Part shown: positions 44,501-53,461 of the stretch, piece after piece
Layout: each line of letters begins with the position of its first letter
How positions within the stretch are numbered: position 1 is the first letter of the stretch
Assembly (NCBI GenBank): GCA_965652415.1
Contig: CBFGVH010000004.1
Coordinates: 1-64,000, forward strand
Direction of reading: 5' to 3'
DNA length: 64,000 bases
Origin: BQJD01 sp965652415
Lineage (GTDB): Bacteria; Pseudomonadota; Gammaproteobacteria; Arenicellales; CAJQKF01
The notes under the pieces: model-generated
Database searches by the model: none
What the model saw: only the letters and a program-made list of their open reading frames with translations
Told to the model about the DNA's origin: nothing
Position numbers and translations under genes: made by a program

Positions 44501-44747
44501 GCTCGATGGTCAGCCACGGCTCCTCGCCCGGCACCGCCACGGCCAGGTTCGCGAGCGACACCGACAACGGCGAGAAGCCGATCCTCGCGACGCCGTCGAA
44601 CGCCACCTCGTGCCCGTAGCGGGACTCTATGTAACCGGCAACGCGCTCTCGCCCGTGGTCCGAGTTCAGGTACACGAGGGCCGCGAAGACCAGCAGGACG
44701 ACGCCTGCCACGGCAATGATCAGCTTCCTGAGAACCTTCCCTAACAT
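41565..44747 (-). CDS. AsmA-family envelope protein
   Basis: About 1060 residues. One N-terminal TM helix (LIIAVAGVVLLVFAALVYL, about 9-27) is followed by a very long periplasmic beta-rich region. The AsmA signature is at both ends: GYIESRYGHEVAFDGVARI near the start and VVRGGKAVADKSIVIKGSRLLIIGEGEIDLGSERLALVMRPKAQ near the C-terminus. AsmA-like proteins form lipid-conducting bridges to the outer membrane. ATG 44747 is chosen to put the helix at the N-terminus; in-frame ATGs also exist at 44786 and 44810. It is divergent from ttcA. Confidence 0.88.
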   Translation of the reverse strand: MLGKVLRKLIIAVAGVVLLVFAALVYLNSDHGRERVAGYIESRYGHEVAFDGVARIGFSPLSVSLANLAVAVPGEEPWLTIERATLTAPRALLDPSAEDPVVVALSGASLAAGRLPGRRGGERRQTWLPFPVEIAVDQSVIEGLPGDRAALDIESMNLRADLASGARFSLRAALGGEPVASELLAGFGDPVADSSSARVSGWIDFAGLTLAVHGDVADWPALGGVDLQLTAAGDIAGQAGVGAQFFDERVKGRLFGDVGALTFEMSEMAATTAHGGFGLSATIRQERRRLVMEHGDLEVEASDLAAFLGDFGFDAGVTLPARLSARLDGDYDGVNVEHFTVVIGDGDVELAGSGRFARDEAGGGDRVEDVRFTIDADDIAIIVSAFGVDSRLTGPLTGSAVADGPLHRILVERLQLDLGAGALTATGEGELARSDHGMSLELAASVRGTDIARVVPKVPMAEWFGERGEASGTLRFAERQFSLAGLVAVFESERGRARVSGDIQRLRDLASSGIEVVLDAGPASAPAGIVALDLALDLPEGLDAGAAVEANGATARGRFEFEGTVAEPRRLAGIAGEFRFEPDPSLLRGVEAPGAAAFAGRVEAGALDEREFELSARLVGSDGTISYSGRLDEDFGGSGQLRLKDMDANAITALAGATTAFPNPVDLVGSLRHDASGIYLEGLDLASGETRIQGSVDVRFPGSNDELPHVRVDATAPDLHLADLGLDTEPDAETAAEAASRTSYFSTAPLSLKSLATFDLDLDLDVGTLHSKAIDYQSVSFRGQGRGGVVEIASTQRMLGGGESSLELDIDASAARPAVSVNVLLDGIDPGRLRALEDSGDEYSGDIDVEIEIAGHGDSVHEIISGADGHLLVRINSAVLPNRQLNLLSADVLFEVFRIVNPFDRQARNMEIECGVVGFVVRGGKAVADKSIVIKGSRLLIIGEGEIDLGSERLALVMRPKAQEGIGLSTSGLVKFIGVGGTLSAPEYRTDPKGLLMTGASIGAAMASGGMSLLLQNMFDRLTTGGKECARVEAAFRDSLAGPAKTGREPQRESVHPPSR

Positions 44748-44862
44748 GTCACGTTCAGTGGGCTTCGGGCGCCTGTCGGCGGCCATGGCGCCTGGGGCTT
44801 GTTGTACCATATAGCATGCCGACCGGAATTATCCAGCACCGTCCCCTCGACGACAGTTCGCG

Positions 44863-45720
44863 ATGACAGCCACTACTGCAACAGACCGGCACAGCCGGCT
44901 CGAGTTCAACAAGCTGCGCAAGAAACTTCGGCGCAACACCGGCCGCGCCATCGAGGACTTCAACATGATCGAGGCCGGGGACCGGGTCATGGTCTGCCTG
45001 TCTGGAGGCAAGGACTCCTACACCATGCTCGACATGCTGCTCGACCTCAAGGCCCGCGCGCCGGTCGAGTTCGAGCTCGTGGCAGTCAATCTCGACCAGA
45101 AGCAGCCCGGGTTTCCGCCCGAGGTGCTGCCGAACTACCTCGAGTCGCTGGGCGTGCCGTACCACGTCATCGAACGGGATACTTACAGTGTGGTAACCCG
45201 CGTCATCCCGGCAGACAAGACCATGTGCGCTCTGTGCTCGCGCCTCAGGCGCGGCACCCTGTACGGCTTCGCCGAGGCCCACGGCTTCACCAAGATCGCC
45301 CTCGGCCACCATCGCGACGACATCATCGAAACACTGTTCCTGAACATGTTCCACAACGGCGCACTCAAGGCGATGCCGCCGTGGCTCAGGAGCGACGACG
45401 GCAGAAACGTGGTCATCCGGCCACTCGCCTACTCGAGCGAGCGGGACATCGAGCGCTACGCCGCCTTCAGGCAGTTCCCGATCATCCCCTGCAACCTGTG
45501 CGGCTCGCAGGAGAACCTTCAGCGCGCCGCCACCAAGGCCATGCTGCGCGAATGGGAGGCGCGCTTCCCGGGTCGCATCGAGAACATCTTCCGCGCCATC
45601 GGCAACGTCAAGCCCTCGCAGCTCGCCGATCGCAGCCTGTTTCCCTTTTCCGCCGCCAGCCAGGAGCCGGATTCCTGGCTGATCGAGCCGAAGGCTTCGA
45701 GCGCCGGTGGCGAGCGATGA
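44863..45720 (+). CDS. ttcA: tRNA 2-thiocytidine(32) synthetase
   Basis: 285-residue ATP-dependent enzyme that thiolates C32 of certain tRNAs using a [4Fe-4S] cluster. The PP-loop SGGKDS is near residue 47, the cluster Cys pair is in CALCSRLRRG, with a further Cys pair in CNLCG. FNMIEAGDRVMVCLSGGKDSY and LGHHRDDIIETLFLNMF are diagnostic. Length is normal for the family. Its stop overlaps the start of the next gene as ATGA (45717-45720). Confidence 0.94.
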   Translation: MTATTATDRHSRLEFNKLRKKLRRNTGRAIEDFNMIEAGDRVMVCLSGGKDSYTMLDMLLDLKARAPVEFELVAVNLDQKQPGFPPEVLPNYLESLGVPYHVIERDTYSVVTRVIPADKTMCALCSRLRRGTLYGFAEAHGFTKIALGHHRDDIIETLFLNMFHNGALKAMPPWLRSDDGRNVVIRPLAYSSERDIERYAAFRQFPIIPCNLCGSQENLQRAATKAMLREWEARFPGRIENIFRAIGNVKPSQLADRSLFPFSAASQEPDSWLIEPKASSAGGER

Positions 45721-47006
45721 CCCAGGAAAACTTCAACCACGAGCTGCTCAGGTTCCTGCACGCCTCGCCGACGCCGTTTCACTGCGTGCAGAACATGGTC
45801 AACATCCTCGAGGACCAGGGCTTCGTGCTGCTGGCGGAGGACGATCACTGGGCATTGCGCGCCGGCGGGCGCTACATGGTTACCCGCGGCGACGGCTCCC
45901 TGATCGCCTTCATCCGCGGCGAGGACGCTCCGGACCGTGCGTCGCTGCGCATCGTCGGCGCCCACACCGACAGCCCGTGCCTGCGCATCAAGCCGGAAGC
46001 CGACATCAACCGGGCGGGGTGCAACCAGGTCGCGGTCGAGGTGTACGGCGGCGTGCTGCTCGCGCCCTGGTTCGATCGCGACCTGTCCATCGCCGGACGG
46101 GTCAGCTATCGCGACGCCGGCGGCGGCGTGGCGAGCGTGCTTATCAACTTTCAGCGGGCCGTGGCGGTCATTCCGAGCCTGGCCATCCACCTCGACCGCG
46201 AGGCCAACAAGGGCCGCGAGATCAACGCCCAGAACCACGTCGTCCCCGTCGTCGGCCTGGCCGCCGAGGACGAAGAGTTCGCCTTTCGAGACGCGATCCT
46301 CGCCCAGATCGAGGACGAGTACGGCGCCATCGACATCGACCTGCTGCTCGATGCGGACCTGTGCTTCTACGACAGCCAGGCGCCGGCGATCACGGGGCTG
46401 GCCAACGAGTTCATCGCCTCGGCACGCCTGGACAACCTCATCAGCTGCTTCACGGCGCTGAAGTCCCTCGAGTCGGCTGCACCCGCCGGCGCCACCTGCA
46501 TGATCGCCTGCCACGATCACGAGGAGGTCGGCAGCGCGTCGATCAGCGGGGCGAACAGCCCGTTCCTCGCCGACGTGATCGCGCGCATCGTGCCGGAGGC
46601 CGAGGACCGGCGCCGCGCCATTCACCGCTCGCTCATGATCTCTGCCGACAACGCGCACGCGCATCACCCGAATTACGCGGACAAGCACGATCCCAACCAC
46701 CAGCCGGTCCTCAACGGCGGTCCGGTGATCAAGTTCAATGCCAGCCAGCGCTACGCCACCAGCAGCGAGACCGCCGCCCTGTTCCGCAACCTGTGCATCG
46801 AGACCGGCGTGCCGGTGCAGGCCATGGCCATGCGCAACGACATGGCGTGCGGCAGCACCATCGGTCCAATCAGCGCCGCGCGCACCGGCATCCCGGTGGT
46901 CGACGTCGGCATCCCCCAGTGGGCCATGCACTCCGTGCGCGAGACCTGCGGGGTGCGCGACCCGTACTACCTCTACCGGGTGCTGCAGGCGTTTTACGGG
47001 TCGTAG
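45717..47006 (+). CDS. M18-family aminopeptidase
   Basis: 429-residue dinuclear zinc aminopeptidase. Motifs seen include VGAHTDSPCLRIKP, SARLDNLISC, ACHDHEEVGS (Asp and Glu ligand region), SADNAHAHHPNY and MHSVRETCGVRD (terminal His ligand). It cleaves N-terminal, often acidic or hydrophobic, residues in the cytoplasm. Start at ATG 45717 is coupled to ttcA. The 3' end overlaps the convergent gluQRS gene by 13 bases. Confidence 0.94.
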   Translation: MTQENFNHELLRFLHASPTPFHCVQNMVNILEDQGFVLLAEDDHWALRAGGRYMVTRGDGSLIAFIRGEDAPDRASLRIVGAHTDSPCLRIKPEADINRAGCNQVAVEVYGGVLLAPWFDRDLSIAGRVSYRDAGGGVASVLINFQRAVAVIPSLAIHLDREANKGREINAQNHVVPVVGLAAEDEEFAFRDAILAQIEDEYGAIDIDLLLDADLCFYDSQAPAITGLANEFIASARLDNLISCFTALKSLESAAPAGATCMIACHDHEEVGSASISGANSPFLADVIARIVPEAEDRRRAIHRSLMISADNAHAHHPNYADKHDPNHQPVLNGGPVIKFNASQRYATSSETAALFRNLCIETGVPVQAMAMRNDMACGSTIGPISAARTGIPVVDVGIPQWAMHSVRETCGVRDPYYLYRVLQAFYGS

Positions 47007-47965
47007 CCGGCGGCCGCGTCGCGGCGAAGGGCGGCTGCCATGTGCCGCGCCAGCTCCGACTCGTCGAAGCGTGCCGAAAGCTCTTCCAGGGTGATCGGCT
47101 CCTCGTTGTCGAGCAGTCCCAGACCTGCGGCCAGCGAACCGATCACCCGTTCGATGGACCAACCGGCATCGAGCACGGTGGCCAGCGACGGACCACCGAC
47201 ACGCTTTGACAACCGCGCGCCGGTGCGGTCGCGGCGCAGCGGCACGTGCCAGTACGCCGGCGCGGCGACGCCGAGGGCGCGGTACAGCGCCGCCTGGGGA
47301 AACACCGCTGGCAGGAGATCGGCCCCGCGCACGACGTCGGTGACGCCCATGGCGATGTCGTCCACCACCACCGCGAGATGGTAGGCGACCACGCCGTCGC
47401 GCCGGAACACCACGAAATCGCCCACCTCGCGCTCGACGTCGCAAGTCACCTCGCCGGCGATCCGGTCGACGAACGAGTCCCTGCCTCGCGTAACGCGAAA
47501 GCGCAGCGCTTCGTCCGACTCGGCCGCCGCATCGATGCCCTCGCCGTCGGCCAGCCGGCGGTCGTGGCAGGTGCCCGGATACACCGGGCCCATCGGCCCG
47601 TGCGGTGCGCTGGCCAATTCCGTCAACTCGCGGCGGCTGCAGCGGCACGGAAACAGGCGGCCGTCACGGGCCAGGTTGTCGAGAGTGTCACGGTAGAGGT
47701 CGAGGCGGGCGCTTTGCAGGTAGTCGGCGGGCGACCCGGCCCCGGGGCCGACGTGCCAGTCGAGACCCAGCCTGGCGAGGTCGGCGACAATCGAGTCGAT
47801 GTACTGCGGCCGGCAGCGGGCCGCGTCGAGGTCCTCGATCCGCAGGATGAAACCGGCCCGGGCCGCGCGCGCCTGAAGCCACGAGGCCAGGGCGCTCTGC
47901 AGGTTGCCGAGATGCAGCGGACCGGTGGGGCTTGGCGCGTAACGGGACCAGCGGTCGGACTTCAC
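46994..47965 (-). CDS. gluQ: Glutamyl-Q tRNA(Asp) synthetase
   Basis: 323-residue truncated glutamyl-tRNA synthetase that lacks the anticodon domain and charges queuosine in tRNA(Asp). The HIGH-like motif is APSPTGPLHLGNLQSAL. A zinc-site region (CRCSRRELTELASAPHGPMGPVYPGTCHD) and the KMSKS-like ARLSKRVGG are present. Length exceeds E. coli YadB (about 300) only slightly. It is convergent with the M18 gene. Confidence 0.93.
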   Translation of the reverse strand: MKSDRWSRYAPSPTGPLHLGNLQSALASWLQARAARAGFILRIEDLDAARCRPQYIDSIVADLARLGLDWHVGPGAGSPADYLQSARLDLYRDTLDNLARDGRLFPCRCSRRELTELASAPHGPMGPVYPGTCHDRRLADGEGIDAAAESDEALRFRVTRGRDSFVDRIAGEVTCDVEREVGDFVVFRRDGVVAYHLAVVVDDIAMGVTDVVRGADLLPAVFPQAALYRALGVAAPAYWHVPLRRDRTGARLSKRVGGPSLATVLDAGWSIERVIGSLAAGLGLLDNEEPITLEELSARFDESELARHMAAALRRDAAAGYDP

Positions 47966-47989
47966 GGGCGATTCGGTCGCATAACGAGA

Positions 47990-48015
47990 AAGGCCGGGCG
48001 CGAGCCCGGCCTTTT
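47990..48015 (-). terminator. Terminator after the cytochrome c gene
   Basis: Stem AAGGCCGGGC pairs with GCCCGGCCTT around a GCGA loop. On the minus strand it follows the cytochrome gene's stop by about 22 bases and ends in TTTC; on the plus strand it ends TTTTC. It lies between cytochrome c and gluQ. Confidence 0.7.
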
Positions 48016-48037
48016 CGCGGTATACCCTGGCGGCTGC

Positions 48038-48358
48038 CTATTGGGCCTTTTCGACCATGTAGTCGACCACGGCCTTGAGGGCGTCGTCGTCGAGAGTGGA
48101 CCCGCCGCGGGGCGGCATGTATCCGACCTGTCCCTGGAATCCTTCGATGGAATGCTTGTAAAGCGTGTCCATACCCTGTTCGATGCGCGGCGCCCAGGCT
48201 TCCTTGTCACCGAGCTTGGGAGCCCCGGCAACCCCCTGGTCGTGGCAGGCGAAGCAGGCGCTCTGGTAGTCGGCCTCGGCATCGGCGAGAGCGCCGGCGG
48301 ACATCGACGCCATGGCGACAAACGCGGCTGAAGCGGCGGCCTTCACGAAAACCTTCAT
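48038..48358 (-). CDS. Class I c-type cytochrome (c5-like)
   Basis: 106-residue periplasmic mono-haem cytochrome. Signal peptide MKVFVKAAASAAFVAMASMSAGALA is followed by the haem motif CFACH and the distal Met in VGYMPPRGG, typical of cytochrome c5/c555. ATG 48358 has GGAGG six bases upstream. It carries electrons in the periplasm; its partner is not evident. Confidence 0.92.
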   Translation of the reverse strand: MKVFVKAAASAAFVAMASMSAGALADAEADYQSACFACHDQGVAGAPKLGDKEAWAPRIEQGMDTLYKHSIEGFQGQVGYMPPRGGSTLDDDALKAVVDYMVEKAQ

Positions 48359-48437
48359 CTGGAACCTCCGGTATGGCGGTAAGTGTTGGGAACCTTGCCT
48401 CACCGACCGCGATCGACCGGATGTTTCCGCGATGCGA

Positions 48438-48917
48438 TCAGCTCGAATAGAACAGGTGGCTGCCCACGCGAGCGACGAACCGCTTGCTCCGGCTCCAGCG
48501 GGGGCGAACCTGCTTGCTATGGTAATACAAAAGATTGTCGTATTCAGCCACGACTTGCTTCGACAGGCTCGACTCGGCGATTTTCATCGCCTTCTTCCAG
48601 GCCTTCATGTCGGTGGGGAAGTAGTTGCGCAGGGTATGAGTCCAGCTGAACTGGCGCGGCTGCCACACGACCGCGCACACCGAGTTCGGGAAACGCTCGT
48701 CGCGCACCCGGTTCAGCGTCACCGCGGCGACCGCCAACTGGCCCTGGCGCGACTCGCCGCGGGCCTCGTGGTAGATGTTCAGGGCCAGGCAGCCCAGTTC
48801 GGTTCGCTCCAGGGCCTCGGTCTGTGCCGGCAACAGGGCCGCCACCATGACGAGTGCCGCTGCAGGCAGCGCGAACGCCCGGACGACGCGTCGCGCCACA
48901 ATTCTCGTGCTGGTCAT
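48438..48917 (-). CDS. SleB-type cell wall hydrolase
   Basis: 159 residues with a signal peptide (RRVVRAFALPAAALVMVAALLPAQTEA). The Hydrolase_2 domain has LGCLALNIYHEARGESRQGQLAVAAVTLNRV with its conserved catalytic Glu, FSWT and NLLYYHSKQVRPRW. It cleaves peptidoglycan glycan strands, like spore-cortex hydrolase SleB, though in Proteobacteria the role is wall remodelling. Confidence 0.88.
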   Translation of the reverse strand: MTSTRIVARRVVRAFALPAAALVMVAALLPAQTEALERTELGCLALNIYHEARGESRQGQLAVAAVTLNRVRDERFPNSVCAVVWQPRQFSWTHTLRNYFPTDMKAWKKAMKIAESSLSKQVVAEYDNLLYYHSKQVRPRWSRSKRFVARVGSHLFYSS

Positions 48918-49142
48918 TAGACGATCAACCGTTCTTTGGGCGAACCCGGATGGGGCAATCCGATCCCGTGACGTTTCCGTCGCCGGGTTCGCTGGTGAAG
49001 TCAGGCGGCCGTATTATCGGTACTCAGCCACGACTTCGCCATGTTTTTTGCATAACCTTAACGTTTCGCCACCTGCGAACCACCTCTCGCCGCGGCGGCG
49101 GGAGCATACAGCCGGTCCTCGCGCGAGATCAATCGGTCGGTT

Positions 49143-49175
49143 CGATACGCATATAAATCAATTATATGCGTATCG
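49143..49175. repeat. Perfect AT-rich inverted repeat downstream of prfC
   Basis: Two 14-base arms (CGATACGCATATAA and its exact complement) with a five-base centre (ATCAA). It starts 23 bases after the prfC stop, between prfC and the SleB gene. No T-run follows in either direction. In GC-rich surroundings the AT content is striking; it may be an operator or an mRNA 3' stem. Confidence 0.6.
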
Positions 49176-49197
49176 CGCCTGATCATCGGCAGAGGGA

Positions 49198-50778
<1,581 letters not shown>

Positions 50779-51021
50779 GAGATGGCAACGGGATTAGATC
50801 GGATTGCGCCGGCCTCGCGGATCGGCGGGCGCGCGGGGCGCGGATTATATCGAAAGACCGACCTTCTGAAAAAGTTGGCGCGCCACAATGTGGCGATTTC
50901 GTGGTTTTTGCGCCGCGATGAATCGACGACGACCGCGACACCGGTACAATTTCCGGCAATCGGTTCAATCGCGCCCGGACGCCTCGCGCGCTTCCGGGCG
51001 GGCCTTCGAAGCAGGTTGCCC

Positions 51022-51216
51022 ATGTCGCGAAAATCCAAGCAGTTCGGCGTCTCGAAACATTCGCGGCGCCGTCAGAAACGCAAGAAGCGCGAACACGCCC
51101 TCGAACCCGTCGCCCTGGTGCACCGCCGGCACGCGACCGTGGTCCAGCAGCTCGTCGCGGCCCGACGGCAAACGGGCATTGCGCTCGACCCCGGGCTCAG
51201 GCGCCTGGTGCCCTGA
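51022..51216 (+). CDS. Possible small basic protein
   Basis: 64 residues, very basic at the N-terminus (MSRKSKQFGVSKHSRRRQKRKKREHALEP), then VALVHRRHATVVQQLVAARR. I do not recognise it. A -10-like TACAAT about 75 bases upstream on the same strand, in the gap after prfC, supports expression. The ribosome-binding site is weak (CAGG). It converges with rimO and overlaps its 3' end by 20 bases. Chance ORF remains possible. Confidence 0.4.
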   Translation: MSRKSKQFGVSKHSRRRQKRKKREHALEPVALVHRRHATVVQQLVAARRQTGIALDPGLRRLVP

Positions 51217-52528
51217 CGACGCGCCCGACGAGGTCGTGGCCGGCGGCATCGGCGATCTCGACCTCGACGAAGTCCCCCGGGGACACCCCCTCCTCGTAAT
51301 CCAGGTACACCAACCCGTCGATTTCCGGCGCGTCGGCGAAGCTCCGCGCAACGATGGTGTCCGTTTCGACCACCTCGTCGACCAGCACCGTCTCGCGCCG
51401 TCCGATACGGCGTGCCAGACGCCGGGCCGAGATCTCCTCCTGCAGCGCCATGAGCCGCTCACGTCGCTCGGCGCCCACGTCCCCGGGCACCGCGCCCGGC
51501 AGGTCGTTGGCCGCTGCCCCCTCGACCGGCGAGTACTCGAAGCATCCCACCCGGTCGAGTTCGGCGGCTTCGAGAAAGTCGAGCAGCGTCTCGAAATCAG
51601 CCTCGGTCTCCCCGGGGAATCCGACGATGAAGCTGCTGCGGATGGCGATGTCGGGGCAGATTTCACGCCAGCGCCCGATTCGCGCCAGCGTGTTCTCGGC
51701 GTTGGCCGGGCGGCGCATGGCCTTGAGGATCCGCGGCTCGGCATGCTGCAGCGGCACGTCGAGGTAGGGCAGCACGGCGCCGTCGGCCATCAGCGGCACG
51801 AGGTCGTCGACGTTGGGATAAGGGTAGACGTAGTGCATTCGCACCCAGGCGCCGAGGCTGCCGAGTTCGCGCGCCAGGTCGACGAGCCGCGTTCGCACCT
51901 CGCGCCCGCGCCAGCTCGCCGCCCGGTAGCCGAGATCGACTCCGTAGGCGCTGGTGTCCTGGGAGATGACCAGCAGTTCGCGAACGCCCGCCGACACGAG
52001 CTTCTCCGCCTCGGCCATGACGTCGTCGACAGGCCTGCTGACCAGCCGCCCGCGCATGCTCGGTATGATGCAGAAGGTGCACTTGTGGTTGCAGCCCTCG
52101 GCGATCTTCAGGTAGGCGTAGTGCCGCGGCGTCAGCTTGATGCCGCCAGGGGGAATCAGGCTGGTGAACGGGTCGGCGGGCGGCGGCGCAGCGGCGTGGA
52201 TCGCCTCCATCACCGTGTCGTAGGCGGCCGGGCCCGAGATCGACAGCACGTCCGGGAAGCGCTCGCGAATGGTGTCGGCCCGCTTGCCGAGACAGCCGGT
52301 CACCACCACCCGCCCGTTTTCGGCCATGGCCTCGCCGATGGCGTCCAGCGACTCGGCCACCGCCGACTCGATGAAGCCGCAGGTGTTGACCACCACCACG
52401 TCGGCGTCCTGGTAGGAGCCGCTGACGGCGTAGCCCTCGGCACGCAGGCGGGTCAGGATTCGCTCGGAATCGACCAGCGCCTTGGGACAGCCGAGGCTGA
52501 CGAATCCGACCGATCGCGTGTCCGTCAT
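51197..52528 (-). CDS. rimO: Ribosomal protein S12 methylthiotransferase
   Basis: 443-residue radical SAM enzyme that methylthiolates Asp88/89 of ribosomal protein S12. The UPF0004 domain has three cluster Cys (SLGCPKALVDSE, VVNTCGFIESA, VTGCLGKR). The radical SAM CxxxCxxC is CNHKCTFC, and a C-terminal TRAM domain runs to the end. ATG 52528 overlaps the ppsR stop by one base (TGATG), so the two are coupled. Confidence 0.95.
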   Translation of the reverse strand: MTDTRSVGFVSLGCPKALVDSERILTRLRAEGYAVSGSYQDADVVVVNTCGFIESAVAESLDAIGEAMAENGRVVVTGCLGKRADTIRERFPDVLSISGPAAYDTVMEAIHAAAPPPADPFTSLIPPGGIKLTPRHYAYLKIAEGCNHKCTFCIIPSMRGRLVSRPVDDVMAEAEKLVSAGVRELLVISQDTSAYGVDLGYRAASWRGREVRTRLVDLARELGSLGAWVRMHYVYPYPNVDDLVPLMADGAVLPYLDVPLQHAEPRILKAMRRPANAENTLARIGRWREICPDIAIRSSFIVGFPGETEADFETLLDFLEAAELDRVGCFEYSPVEGAAANDLPGAVPGDVGAERRERLMALQEEISARRLARRIGRRETVLVDEVVETDTIVARSFADAPEIDGLVYLDYEEGVSPGDFVEVEIADAAGHDLVGRVVRAPGA

Positions 52529-53349
52529 CAGTAGATATCCCGCTTCAGGCCCATCTGCTGCATCACCCGGCTGGCGATCTCCTCGATGGACAGGGAGGTG
52601 GTATCGGCGGTCGGCAGGTGGTGGCGCATGAACAGGTTCTCGGCCTGCCCGACCTCGTAGCGACACTGCTGCATGCTGGCGTACTTGCTGCCGTTGCGGC
52701 GCTCCTGTCGGATCTGCTGCAGCCGCTCCGGGCGGATCGTCAGCCCGAACAGTCGCTCGCGGTAGTCCTTGAGGGCGCGCGGCAGGGTCAGCTTCTCGAG
52801 GTCCTGGTCGGTCAGGGGGAAATTGGCGCAGTACACCCCGAACTGCATGGCGAGGTAGAGGCTGACCGGCGACTTGCCGACCCGGGACACCCCCACGAGG
52901 ATGACGTCGGCCTTGTCGTAGTCGCGCACGTTGAGGCCGTCGTCGCAGTGTACCGCGTAGTTCACCGCGCCGATGCGGTTGGTGTAGCGCACCGGGTCGA
53001 CGATGCCGTGGGAGACCCCGATGCTGTGCGAGGAGCGCTGGTCGAGTTCCTGCTCCAGGGGGTCGAGGAAGGTGCCGAACAGGTCGAACACCACCCCGTC
53101 GCAGGTCAGAAGGCGGCCGCGATGGTTGTCGTCGACGAAGGTGGCGAACACCAGCGGCCGCACCCCGGCGACGCGGCCGGCCTCGTTGATTTGTCTTACG
53201 ACGTCGCTCACCTTATCATCCGAGTCCACGAACGGAAGTGTGGCCACGTCGAAATCGACGTTGGGGAACTGCGTCAACAGGCTGTGGCTCATCATTTCCG
53301 CGGTAATCCCGGTTCGGTCGGATACCACGAATACGGGTCGATTGCTCAT
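52528..53349 (-). CDS. ppsR: PEP synthase regulatory protein (kinase/pyrophosphorylase)
   Basis: 273-residue bifunctional enzyme that inactivates PEP synthase by ADP-dependent phosphorylation and reactivates it by pyrophosphorolysis. VVSDRTGITAEMMSHSLLTQF and the P-loop-like VGVSRVGKSPVSLYLA are diagnostic of the DUF299 family. A start five codons upstream (53364) is equally possible. It is divergent from ppsA, the target of its product. Confidence 0.93.
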   Translation of the reverse strand: MSNRPVFVVSDRTGITAEMMSHSLLTQFPNVDFDVATLPFVDSDDKVSDVVRQINEAGRVAGVRPLVFATFVDDNHRGRLLTCDGVVFDLFGTFLDPLEQELDQRSSHSIGVSHGIVDPVRYTNRIGAVNYAVHCDDGLNVRDYDKADVILVGVSRVGKSPVSLYLAMQFGVYCANFPLTDQDLEKLTLPRALKDYRERLFGLTIRPERLQQIRQERRNGSKYASMQQCRYEVGQAENLFMRHHLPTADTTSLSIEEIASRVMQQMGLKRDIY

Positions 53350-53461
53350 CGGGCTCAACATCATGGGTCACGGCTCGCCGGCGAGGCCGCGAGTCGGCGG
53401 GGCCCGTATTCTACCAGTCGACGCACCCTCTCGTTTTATCAATACACGGGAATCCCATCCA

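Noticed and set aside
42588..44744. 718-codon plus-strand open frame
   Set aside because: Antisense to the AsmA-like gene, no recognisable domains.
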